Below are positions 42,991-51,171 of a stretch of 58,767 nt of DNA, piece by piece. The position numbers were made by a program, and so were the translations under genes. Origin of the DNA: Spartobacteria bacterium (GTDB lineage Bacteria; Verrucomicrobiota; Verrucomicrobiia; Chthoniobacterales; UBA10450); the NCBI GenBank assembly GCA_003169695.1, contig PNAS01000068.1, forward strand, positions 1 to 58,767. Direction: 5' to 3'. Positions within the stretch are counted from its first letter, which is position 1, and each line of letters opens with the position of its first letter. The notes beneath the pieces are model-generated. The model made no database searches. It saw nothing but the letters and a program-made list of their open reading frames with translations, and was not told the origin of the DNA.

Positions 42991-44931
42991 CTATTGTCCC
43001 GGCGTCGCGGTCGGCGCGGCGCCCGGCGCGGCATTCTGGTAAACCGCGCCCGGCAAAGGCTGGCCCGCATTGCTCACCACCAGGTAACCCTGCATCTCCT
43101 GGTGCAGCGCCGAGCAAAAGTTCGTGCAGTAATACGGGAACACGCCCGGCTTCGTCAGTTTGATGTGGAACGTTTTCGTTTCGCCCGGATCCATCACCAT
43201 GTTGACGTTGTTTTCGATCAACCCAAAACCGTGAATCATGTCGCGGGTCTGCTCGATATTCGTGACGTGCACCGTGAGTTCGTCACCTACTTGCGCGTCA
43301 ATCCGGTCCGGGGTGAAACGGCTTCGGATAGCAGTGAGTTTCGCGACAACCTGATTGCCATTGCGCGAGACTCCGGTCGCACTCTTGTCCCAGACCGCGT
43401 CCGGATCCTTGTTTTCTTCTTTTGGATAAACTTCGATTGGCTGAATCTCGGAGACTTTCAGGATCTGAGCGAAATGTGGCTCGGGCTCGGTGTAGGCTTC
43501 GGCCACCATTTTCATTTTCTCGCCCGAGATATCGATCAGCTGACTCGACTCCGGCTGAGCCGGCCCGACATTAATGTGGCGACCAGCGGAGAGTTTGTTC
43601 ATCGCCACGAGCCATTTGCCATAAGGATGCGCGGTATCGCTGCCCGCTACCACGAGGTGGCCCGTACTGAAATGCGTCGGCACCTTGTCGAGCACGACCT
43701 TGTTCAAGTCTTTCTTCTCGTCGTCGGTCCATGGCGGCATCTTCCATTTGGTGATGTTCGAATCGATGAACATCGAAGTGTAAGCGAACCCTTTGCCGTC
43801 GTACTGCGTGTGGAGCGGACCGAGACCGACAGGCACTTCACCTTCCACTACGCTTTCGTATTTCAGAATTGGAATACTCCGAAAATCTCCCTCGAATGTT
43901 TTGTTGTTAATCGCCGCCTGCACTTTCTCAAAGTTCAACACCGTCGTGGACGGCTGAAGTTTGCCACCGGCCACGATCCATTTGCCGCTTGGATCGACAT
44001 CCATGCCATGCGGTGATTTACCGATCGGAACGAAATACAAGACACCCGGGGTTTTGGCCGGATCGATGACCGGCACGCCATCCATTATCTGGACTTTGCC
44101 TTGCGCGACCGCTTGCTCCGCGGCGCGCCAATTTACGATTGCGCACAGGTCGCGATCCTTCTGGCTCGAGTTGACCTCGAGAACGTCGTGGGCCATCTCC
44201 GTGTTGTAGCTGCTCCAGAAGGCCCAACCGCTGCTCGGGCCTTTACCAGTCGAGCCGAGATCCCAATCGAAGGGCGGCGTGAGAATCTGCCAGCCGACCT
44301 TCATCTCGCCGGTCTTCGGATCCACTTTGATGCCGCTCACCATGCCGTTGAATTCCTTCTCGTAATCTTTCGGGTCAGCCACCCGCCCCTTCGGCAACGG
44401 GACCGAGAAACGGGTCGCACACAAAATGTATTCCGAGTTCTCCGTGATGAAGGAAGAGCCATGGTTACCCATCGAGTTCGGAATGGGCCCAAGAATCTGG
44501 TGCGTCTTGAAATCGCGCAGATCAATCCGCGCGATGCGGTTGTTCGCGTTATCGTTCACGAAGAGCCAGCGCCCGTCGTATTTCGACGCCGTCTGCGACA
44601 GCCCCGGATGGTGCACGTCCCCCCACGTATAATCTCCCATCATCTTCTTCGATTCCTCATCGAAACCGTAACCGGTCGCCGGATATGGCGCGAAAACGGG
44701 AATGGTTGTGATGTGGCGCATCGATGGGATTCCCGCCACGAATACCTGGCCGGAATGTCCGCCGGAATAGAAGAGATAGTACTCGTCCTTCTCGCCGGGA
44801 GCGACGTAGGTGTCTTGCGCATTTTGCGCGCGTTCGTTTTGCGCAGTACGCGACTTTTGACCGCAGCTATTGAGGCTGACGACGCCAATAATCGAGATCG
44901 CGGTAAGCAAGTATCTGGTTGGAGCTTTCAT
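42991..44931 (-). CDS. nosZ: Nitrous oxide reductase, clade II (Sec-type), possible lipoprotein
   Basis: 646 residues; reduces N2O to N2 in the periplasm. The N-terminus is a Sec signal with a lipobox-like SLNSCGQ, not the twin-arginine signal of clade I enzymes. The seven-bladed propeller carrying the Cu-Z site includes GDVHHPGLS, GNHGSSF, AHDVLEVN, SPHGMDV and GPLHTQ. The C-terminal cupredoxin domain has the CuA motif CTNFCSALHQEM (C602, C606, H610, M613). A low-complexity Pro/Ala tail follows. Downstream of azurin, a plausible electron donor, in one transcription unit with nosBDFY-like genes. Confidence 0.96.
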   Translation of the reverse strand: MKAPTRYLLTAISIIGVVSLNSCGQKSRTAQNERAQNAQDTYVAPGEKDEYYLFYSGGHSGQVFVAGIPSMRHITTIPVFAPYPATGYGFDEESKKMMGDYTWGDVHHPGLSQTASKYDGRWLFVNDNANNRIARIDLRDFKTHQILGPIPNSMGNHGSSFITENSEYILCATRFSVPLPKGRVADPKDYEKEFNGMVSGIKVDPKTGEMKVGWQILTPPFDWDLGSTGKGPSSGWAFWSSYNTEMAHDVLEVNSSQKDRDLCAIVNWRAAEQAVAQGKVQIMDGVPVIDPAKTPGVLYFVPIGKSPHGMDVDPSGKWIVAGGKLQPSTTVLNFEKVQAAINNKTFEGDFRSIPILKYESVVEGEVPVGLGPLHTQYDGKGFAYTSMFIDSNITKWKMPPWTDDEKKDLNKVVLDKVPTHFSTGHLVVAGSDTAHPYGKWLVAMNKLSAGRHINVGPAQPESSQLIDISGEKMKMVAEAYTEPEPHFAQILKVSEIQPIEVYPKEENKDPDAVWDKSATGVSRNGNQVVAKLTAIRSRFTPDRIDAQVGDELTVHVTNIEQTRDMIHGFGLIENNVNMVMDPGETKTFHIKLTKPGVFPYYCTNFCSALHQEMQGYLVVSNAGQPLPGAVYQNAAPGAAPTATPGQ

Positions 44932-44960
44932 TGTTTAGTGACCTGGTTTGGAAACGAGAA

Positions 44961-45437
44961 TTACTTCACCGTCATGACGCCTTTGGTCCCCTGGGAATAA
45001 TGTCCAGGAAACGAGCAGAGATAGATGTAATCGCCTGGAACATATGGCGCATTGAAAGTCACCGTTTCCGTCTCACTCGGACCGAGCAATTTCGTGTGCG
45101 CGAGCACACCCTTTGCGTCCGGCGGCACGTAGTCATGCGACGCTTGCATCGACGCAGCGTCGAGAAAAGTCTGCACGTTGGTGTTGCGATCGAGCATGAC
45201 GAAATTATGACCCATCGAGAATTTCGGCGTTGTGCCTACGTTTTTCAGCGTCACCGAGATTTTCTGCCCCGGCGTCGCCTCGAAAGCCGTGACGTCGAAC
45301 TTCATCTTATCGTCCGCGTTGATTTGGACCTGTTTCGGAGGGGCTTCCGGAGCCCGTGAACAACCGGCGACCGAAAACAGCAGCGCGCTGCAACCGAGCG
45401 CCACGATCGAGAGTGACTCATTAAATGTTTTTCTCAT
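44961..45437 (-). CDS. Azurin-like cupredoxin lipoprotein
   Basis: 158 residues from the ATG at 45437 (MRKTFNESLS); signal peptide with lipobox SVAGCSR. The azurin fold shows MGHNFV (first His ligand), and the C-terminal YLCSFPGHYSQGTKGVM with Cys, His and Met ligands of a type 1 copper site. Probably the periplasmic electron donor to NosZ, 29 bases downstream. A perfect FNR-type palindrome is 35 bases upstream of the start. Confidence 0.9.
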   Translation of the reverse strand: MRKTFNESLSIVALGCSALLFSVAGCSRAPEAPPKQVQINADDKMKFDVTAFEATPGQKISVTLKNVGTTPKFSMGHNFVMLDRNTNVQTFLDAASMQASHDYVPPDAKGVLAHTKLLGPSETETVTFNAPYVPGDYIYLCSFPGHYSQGTKGVMTVK

Positions 45438-45471
45438 AATCCTAATTTCCGTGGTACGGCGCACTCGCGCC

Positions 45472-45485
45472 TTGATGCACATCAA
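45472..45485. promoter_or_regulatory. FNR/DNR-type binding site
   Basis: TTGAT-GCAC-ATCAA, a perfect match to the Fnr/DNR consensus. It lies between the azurin-nosZ unit (minus) and sco1 (plus). Distance to the azurin ATG (about 41 from the site centre) would put a class II start of transcription almost at that ATG, so either the message is nearly leaderless or the start assignment is slightly off; control of sco1 is an alternative. Confidence 0.75.
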
Positions 45486-45749
45486 GACTTGTTTCATTTC
45501 TGGAAGATGACCGCGGGGGGCATGCGATCGGAAAAGAAATGAACCCTTCTTGTGGTCCAAATTTTCCCGAAATGAGAGGAGACACTAATACTTCATTAGT
45601 CGGCCGTGATACTTTCTAGCCAGGGCGGCGGCACCGTCGAAGAAGCCTTGCAGCTTCGCGCCAGCGTGTCCAAGTTTGGCGTCAGAATTGTTTAGGATTC
45701 CGAGAATGCCTGAGATTGCGGAACGATTCCCCGCAGGGATTTGGTAAAC

Positions 45750-46643
45750 ATGCAAAATTTCGCAACTCGTTACGTGGCGTCCGTCTCGGTGGTTTGCATC
45801 GGGCTCGCGCTCGTCGCGTGCAACCGATCGGACAAACCCGAGACCGGCACGCGTAACTACGAAGCGCGCGGCATCGTGCGCGGCTTTGCCCCCGATCACA
45901 CCACGATCGACATCGAACACGAAACGATTCCTGGTTTCATGCCATCCATGACGATGCCGTTCACCGCGCGCGATTCGAAGGAAATCGCAAATCTCCAGAT
46001 TGGCGACGGGATTTCCTTCCGCATTGATGTCACCGCCAACGATGTCTGGATCGCGCACGTGAAAAAGATCTCGACGAACGAGGTTCAGCTTCCCGGAGCG
46101 ACACCGTCACCGCGGTCTTCGAAAACAGCTTCACGGCGTTTGAAGGAAGGTGACGCCATGCCAGTCTTCGAACTCACCAACGAAAAAGGCGAACGCGTCA
46201 CCCTCGATTCTTTTCGCGGTCGTCCCTGGATTCTCACGTTCATCTTCACGCGATGCCCGATGCCAAACTTTTGCCCTCGCATGGCGAAGAACTTCGCAGC
46301 GTTGCAGAGCGTCATCAAAAGCGGCGACGGCGCATTCGCTCAGACGCGGTTGCTCAGTATCACGATCGATCCGCAGTTTGATAGCCCGGCCATATTAAAG
46401 GATTACGGACTGCATGAAGGCGCAGATCCAAAGATCTGGACCTTTGCGACAGGCGCGACTTCCGAGATCGAAGATTTGACTAGAGGTTTCGCCGTTTACA
46501 CGGAACGGGAGGGCGGCACGATCAATCACGGCCTGACGACAGCGCTCATCGACCGCGATGGCAACATCGCGAAACTCTGGCGTGGCAACGCCTGGACCAC
46601 AGATGAAGCGATCGCCGCGTTGCATACGGTTACGCAGCCATAG
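45750..46643 (+). CDS. Sco1/SenC copper chaperone with N-terminal CusF-like domain
   Basis: 297 residues from the ATG at 45750 (an upstream in-frame TTG is ignored). Lipoprotein signal (VCIGLALVACNR). Residues ~35-110 form a CusF-like copper-binding domain (GIVRGFAPDHTTIDIEHETIPGFMPSMTMPF in parts, with the paired Met motif). The Sco domain follows with TFIFTRCPMPNFCPRM, a Cx5C metal site rather than the common Cx3C, and the distal His in INHGLTTALI. Divergent from azurin-nosZ; likely delivers copper to NosZ or a terminal oxidase. Confidence 0.92.
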   Translation: MQNFATRYVASVSVVCIGLALVACNRSDKPETGTRNYEARGIVRGFAPDHTTIDIEHETIPGFMPSMTMPFTARDSKEIANLQIGDGISFRIDVTANDVWIAHVKKISTNEVQLPGATPSPRSSKTASRRLKEGDAMPVFELTNEKGERVTLDSFRGRPWILTFIFTRCPMPNFCPRMAKNFAALQSVIKSGDGAFAQTRLLSITIDPQFDSPAILKDYGLHEGADPKIWTFATGATSEIEDLTRGFAVYTEREGGTINHGLTTALIDRDGNIAKLWRGNAWTTDEAIAALHTVTQP

Positions 46644-46810
46644 AGTCACGCTGCTGAGCCCGACTGCCGCGAGTTCAAACGAGAGCTCGACTTTTGCCTT
46701 GGCGGCGCCGCCTTTTGATAGCCAAATAGAGCGTGTTGTCCGAACCGATGCCGACTGAGGGATCGGTGTCGCCTACGGGTGCTCGCTTTGCTTCACAGGG
46801 CGTAGGCGCA

Positions 46811-46840
46811 CAGCGAAGGTACAGCGATGTACCTTCGCTG
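46811..46840. terminator. Perfect 12-bp hairpin between convergent genes
   Basis: CAGCGAAGGTAC (46811-46822) and its exact reverse complement (46829-46840) enclose a six-base loop. It sits between the 3' ends of sco1 (plus) and the DUF4097 gene (minus), the position of a bidirectional terminator, although U tracts are weak on both sides. Confidence 0.6.
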
Positions 46841-46887
46841 AATATTTGAGCCATTTGAGCGCGTCCAATGTCCGAGGAAAGCCGTTT

Positions 46888-47685
46888 TCAGAGGCCGAAA
46901 CCGGCGATCGTGATATCGCCATTTGTCGCGCGAATTCTAATCTCAGGGTGAGCCCCTTCGCCTACCAGCTTGTCAATTTTCGTCGCCGCGCGGCCACCCA
47001 GCTCTACCGTCTCGGAAAAATCATTGATCACTTTTCCGTTCGCCGTTTCTGCGTTGACGTGAAATGACGCACTGCGGGGAATGGTAACGCGGGCGTTGCC
47101 GGCCGTGATCTGCCCGTTGATGGAAAACGATCCTTGCTCCCACCAGTCGTACAAAAGGTTAAGCGCTCCGTTGGCCACCGCGAGATGAGCATTGCCAAAG
47201 CAGTTCTTCGCGCTCAGTTGGCCATTAACCAAAGTAGCGCGCACATCTTCGCCGCGCATCCCAACGATAGCGAGATCGCCATTCCCGACGTCCAATCGGG
47301 TTATCCTTACGCTTTGGGGAAGCGTTACTGTGTAATCCACCATTAACGCGCTCGAAGAGGAAAGGCCTTTCTCCGGGGCAAATCTCGTCTCGATCGCGAT
47401 CGAATTCGGTCTTATCGCAACCTCCACGGCTATTCCTTTCAGCCGTTCCGCATTCCCAGCTCTTTTGACGGCTTTGAGTTTCATTTCCAGAGCATCAGAG
47501 CCGTAAATGCTGACCGAGCCATTGGGAGTGCGAATGCTGAAGCTGTCAGTTGGATCCATCGGATAAGTTTGTTCGACCGCTTGCTTCAGCTCGCGCTCAA
47601 CGGCCTTCCCACAGCCAGCAAAGTAGCAGGCAATCGCCAATAACATGCAGGCCGCTACTCCACGAAATGGTCCAGGAAAGCTCAC
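46888..47685 (-). CDS. DUF4097-type beta-strand-repeat lipoprotein
   Basis: About 265 residues from a GTG at 47685 (TTG at 47691 and ATG at 47646 are alternatives). Lipoprotein signal (LLAIACYFAGCGK). The mature part is a beta-helix-like repeat: FSIRTPNGSVSIYGSD, LDVGNGDLAIVGMRG, ATLVNGQLSAKNCFG, IRATNGDITIAGFGL, the pattern of DUF4097 putative adhesins. Envelope location is inferred. Monocistronic. Confidence 0.85.
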   Translation of the reverse strand: MSFPGPFRGVAACMLLAIACYFAGCGKAVERELKQAVEQTYPMDPTDSFSIRTPNGSVSIYGSDALEMKLKAVKRAGNAERLKGIAVEVAIRPNSIAIETRFAPEKGLSSSSALMVDYTVTLPQSVRITRLDVGNGDLAIVGMRGEDVRATLVNGQLSAKNCFGNAHLAVANGALNLLYDWWEQGSFSINGQITAGNARVTIPRSASFHVNAETANGKVINDFSETVELGGRAATKIDKLVGEGAHPEIRIRATNGDITIAGFGL

Positions 47686-48054
47686 GAGCAAAGTAGGTCA
47701 CTCGGGACTCCGAGCCATTTTACGTCTGCGTCCCGTTGTCTGAAGACTACGACAGTATAAATTCGCTGCACAAGGGCTTCTTGCGATTAACGGGTTAGTC
47801 GTACTCGGTCGTTTCGCCTAGGACGAGGCGTTAGGCGTGAGAAGCCGTTTGGACATGTCGCCGGATCATTTCGCCAAAAAGTACACAAATATTCTGTGAA
47901 TGCCCCCGCGAATGCGCGATCCGTAAGTAGCGCTTCTTCGCGCTCTTTCGAGCTAATTCGACCTTTCGCGAAATGACCGAAAAAGGCCCATTGCTATAAG
48001 GAGACAATGCAATTGCAATCAATGCTAAGGACTGCAGACCAATTAGAGGACCAG
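47686..48054. other. Intergenic region, no clear gene
   Basis: About 370 bases. A 29-codon plus-strand frame with AAGGAGA upstream starts at 48007 and runs into the 3' end of the kelch gene, but its second half is only the complement of that gene; I do not call it. Confidence 0.4.
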
Positions 48055-48859
48055 CTTTGGGGGCGGGATGTGCAAGCGTCTTACTGCAGCGCATAAACTT
48101 CCACCAACGCTACACCGGTGGTGTTGTCTTTGCCGCGCACAATCGCGGTGCAAAGGCCCAGCGGCAGCGTCGCGGCTATGCCAGACTCCAATGGGTTTGT
48201 CGGCGCGAGACCCGCAGCAGTCAGTTCCGCCGCTTGAGCCGGATCATCCTGCCAGTCGTCATTCGCGACCAGGAGCACTCCATTACCGTCATGCAGTTCC
48301 AGCGTTGGATTGGCTAGCGCGTCAGACACACCAAAGGCAGTCAAGCTGGGTCCAATCGCGCGCACAATTACGCTTGTGGCCTGGCCAGAAATAATAAAGC
48401 CGCCGATCATCACGTTGTTGCCGATATTGACAAACCCGCGCGTGGCAATTTCGGCGAGCCTGGCATTGCCGGAGGTATCGAGGCTAGCCGTGCCCAGGTC
48501 ATAAACCTCCACGAGAGCTATACCGGCAGCGCCATTCTTGCCGGCAACGATCGCCGTGTAAGGGCCAGGGTCGAGCCCTGCGACTATGGCTGACTCGCGG
48601 TCATCGGCCGGCGGAATCCCTGTATCTCTGATGATCTGTTCCTGGGTGTCTTTCCAGTTGTCGTTAAAGACAACGTGGTTGGCACTATCGTGTAATGCGA
48701 GTGTCGGATCCTGCAAGGCGCCCGGGACCCCAGTGGAGGGGCCGAGGGCGCGAATAATAACTACTTTCGGGGCGTTGCCGGTAATGATGAAACCGCCGAT
48801 GAGAACATTCTCACCCGTTCCTATCAGTACCCGGGTGGATATGTTTACTGCGCCAGAAG
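48055..48859. repeat. 0.8-kb direct repeat, copy 1
   Basis: The last ~780 bases of the kelch-repeat gene plus ~26 bases beyond its stop are closely similar to 56796-57607. Similarity begins abruptly at the run CTTTGGGG before the stop and ends at GCCAGAAG on the other side. The copies differ at many scattered positions, so the duplication is not recent. Confidence 0.85.
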
Positions 48860-50843
48860 ATGCTGCCAGGAAGAGAAGCTGGAAGGTGGAAGTGCCGTGC
48901 GAGTTTGTGCCAAAGAGCTGGACACTTCCAAGAAGTGCGCCCCCGGCGAGTTCCGGCTTGCGTGGTCGACCGTTGGCGCTTTCCAGCAGCGGGCCGGTGT
49001 AGGTTCCGGAGATGGTGCCGGTCGCGGCGTCAAAGCGCAGTCCTGGTGGCAGTGTGCCGATGAGGGTGAAGATGGTTGGGTCCAAAGGATCGGAGCTACC
49101 GGGCGCATTGATGGTATAACTAAAAAACTGGCCAGGAGTCAGAAAGCCTGAGTTAGGACTGATGATCACGGGCAGCCCTGGATCGGCGGTAAAGGTCAAT
49201 TGAAGGATGGAGCTGGCAGTGAAGGTTCCATCCGTCACGGTCAAGGTTACAGCCGAGCTTCCCTCAGGGACAGGTGTCCCCGAGATAAGTCCAGTCACTG
49301 CATCAATGCTTAATCCCGGGGGCAGGCCGCTCGCGCTTACCCTGGCTGCTGGAGTGCCGCCTGTGGTATATACCTGAATACTGAACGGCTGCCCGGCTCT
49401 TCCAGTTGCGCTCGTGCTGCTCGCAATAACCGGTCCTGAAGTCGGAGCCGGCTGCACGGTGAGAACCAGCGTGGCGGTGGTCGTGCCGGCGGAGTTCGCG
49501 GCGCTTAGCCCTACTTGGGACGTTCCCGCGACGGTCGGCGTCCCGGTGATCGCTCCGAGGCTCGTGTCAAAGGTTAAACCGGGAGCGAGATTGCTGGCTG
49601 CGAGCGAGGTCGCCCCGCTCGCCTCAAACTGATAAGTGAACGGTTGCCCGACAGTGCCGGTTGCGACCAGCGGACTAGTAATCAGTGGTGGGCCCAGATC
49701 GTACAGTTCCGCACTCGCGAGATCGCCGCTGGTGCCAGCTCCTCCTGCGACAAGCACCTTGCCGTTGGGCAGCAACGTCGCGGTGTGATGATAGCGTGCG
49801 GTGGCGAGGCTGCCGGTCGGCGTCCAAGTCCCGCTCGCCGGATCGTACTGTTCCGCGCTCGCGAGAGGGTTGCCGGTGTTATCTAGACCTCCTGCGGCGA
49901 GCACTTGCCCGTTGGGCAGCAACGTCACCGTGGCATTATTGCGTGCGGTGAAGAGGCTGCCGGTGGCCGTCCAAGTCCCGCTCGCCGGATCGTACAGTTC
50001 CGCGCTCGCGAGAGCGGTGGCGGTGTTATCTAGACCTCCGCCGACGAGCACCTTGCCGTTACGCAGCAATATCGCCCCATGGCGATCTCGTGGGGTGACG
50101 AGGCTGCCGGTCGGCGTCCAAGTCCCGCTCGCCGGATCGTACAGTTCCGCGCTCGCGAGAGGGTTGCCGGTGCTATCTAGACCTCCTGCGACGAGCACCT
50201 TGCCGTTTGGCAGCAACGTCGCCGTGTGATGATCCCGTGCGGCGACGAGGCTGCCGGTCGGCGTCCAAGTCCCGCTCGCCGGATCGTACAGCTCCGCGCT
50301 CGCGATAGGGTTGCCGGCGTTATCTAGACCTCCTGCGGCGAGCACCTTGCCGTTTGGCAACAACGTCGCCGTAGAATGAAAGCCTCCGGCGCCGAGGCTC
50401 CCGGTCGGCGTCCAAGTCCCCCTTGCTGGATCGTACAGTTCCGCGCTCGCGAGAGGGGCGCCGGTGTTACCTAGACCTCCTGCGACGAGCACCTTGCCGT
50501 TAGGCAGCAATATCGCCGCGTGACGATCTCGTGCGGCGCCGAGGCTGCCGGTCGGCGCCCAGGTCCCCCTCGCTGGATTGTACAGTTCCGCGCTCGCGAT
50601 AGGGTTGGTGTTATCTAAACCTCCTGCGACAAGCACCATGCCGTTAGGCAGCAACGTCGCCGTGTAACGCTCTCGTGCGGTGGCGAGGCTGCCGGTGGTT
50701 TCAAAAACACCGGCAGTGCCGCCCGCGCACGGCTGCACCAACACTAGCCCCACGCCGAGAAAAAGCAGCGGGAACGCGACCCGCAGTGCAAGAATTGAGG
50801 TAGCCGACAGAAGACCGGCAGCAAGGGGATGCGATATTTTCAT
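48081..50843 (-). CDS. Large secreted kelch/Ig-like protein with two C-terminal Verrucomicrobial repeats
   Basis: 920 residues. Signal region (~1-42), then seven kelch-type units of 49 residues (LLPNGKVLVAGGL, ASAELYDPASGTWTPTGSL) likely forming a propeller, then three Ig-like putative cadherin/He_PIG modules (LPPGLSIDAVTGLISGTP, LPPGLRFDAATGTISG), and finally two ~115-residue repeats (ISTRVLIGTGENVLIGGF ... VEVYDL; IATRGFVNIGNNVMIGGF ... VEVYAL). Probably cell-surface or secreted; kelch propellers and Ig modules suggest binding of a polymer. No catalytic residues of galactose oxidase are evident. Monocistronic. Confidence 0.88.
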   Translation of the reverse strand: MKISHPLAAGLLSATSILALRVAFPLLFLGVGLVLVQPCAGGTAGVFETTGSLATARERYTATLLPNGMVLVAGGLDNTNPIASAELYNPARGTWAPTGSLGAARDRHAAILLPNGKVLVAGGLGNTGAPLASAELYDPARGTWTPTGSLGAGGFHSTATLLPNGKVLAAGGLDNAGNPIASAELYDPASGTWTPTGSLVAARDHHTATLLPNGKVLVAGGLDSTGNPLASAELYDPASGTWTPTGSLVTPRDRHGAILLRNGKVLVGGGLDNTATALASAELYDPASGTWTATGSLFTARNNATVTLLPNGQVLAAGGLDNTGNPLASAEQYDPASGTWTPTGSLATARYHHTATLLPNGKVLVAGGAGTSGDLASAELYDLGPPLITSPLVATGTVGQPFTYQFEASGATSLAASNLAPGLTFDTSLGAITGTPTVAGTSQVGLSAANSAGTTTATLVLTVQPAPTSGPVIASSTSATGRAGQPFSIQVYTTGGTPAARVSASGLPPGLSIDAVTGLISGTPVPEGSSAVTLTVTDGTFTASSILQLTFTADPGLPVIISPNSGFLTPGQFFSYTINAPGSSDPLDPTIFTLIGTLPPGLRFDAATGTISGTYTGPLLESANGRPRKPELAGGALLGSVQLFGTNSHGTSTFQLLFLAASSGAVNISTRVLIGTGENVLIGGFIITGNAPKVVIIRALGPSTGVPGALQDPTLALHDSANHVVFNDNWKDTQEQIIRDTGIPPADDRESAIVAGLDPGPYTAIVAGKNGAAGIALVEVYDLGTASLDTSGNARLAEIATRGFVNIGNNVMIGGFIISGQATSVIVRAIGPSLTAFGVSDALANPTLELHDGNGVLLVANDDWQDDPAQAAELTAAGLAPTNPLESGIAATLPLGLCTAIVRGKDNTTGVALVEVYALQ
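49690..50700. repeat. Seven tandem 147-bp units encoding kelch motifs
   Basis: The marker GTTGGGCAGC and its variants recur at 49764, 49911, 50058, 50205, 50352, 50499 and 50643, a period of 147 bases (49 codons), the last interval being 144. Units are near-identical in DNA, pointing to recent homogenisation or expansion. Confidence 0.9.
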
Positions 50844-51171
50844 AGTTTAGGTGGGGGTGAGCGCTTAACTGGTCGAAGAGTTGGGACGACGTTTTGGGCG
50901 ACTACGCCAAATTTTCTGAAAATCTCGGAGAGAGCTATCCGAGACCAATGCCGCGTGCAATTGCGGCGGAAACTAGACGTTGCGCGCTTCATGGCTTAAT
51001 CGCGATAGGTTCTAAGGATTTTTCACGCAATGTCCAGAATTGATTTTGCTGGCATTGTGCAGGCATAATCCATTTCTCCGCGATGGGTTTGCCGAGGCTG
51101 TGGAAGAAAGTCGGAAACCATTCCGAATATTTCTACGGGCACGAACGAGCGGAGTCCTAACAAATAAGAGA
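50844..51171. other. Intergenic region, nothing recognised
   Basis: About 330 bases between the cyclase stop and the kelch gene start. Short frames are present on both strands, but none has coding character. No strong hairpin was noticed. Confidence 0.4.

Noticed and set aside
42958..45000. Long plus-strand frames opposite nosZ
   Set aside because: They mirror the minus-strand NosZ codons and contain no recognisable motifs.
48007..48096. 29-codon plus-strand frame with good ribosome-binding site
   Set aside because: More than half of it is the complement of the kelch gene end, and the same frame recurs only as part of the duplicated segment.
49690..50700. 147-bp repeats considered as a mobile or CRISPR-like array
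   Set aside because: Period is a multiple of three, lies fully within one reading frame and encodes kelch motifs.
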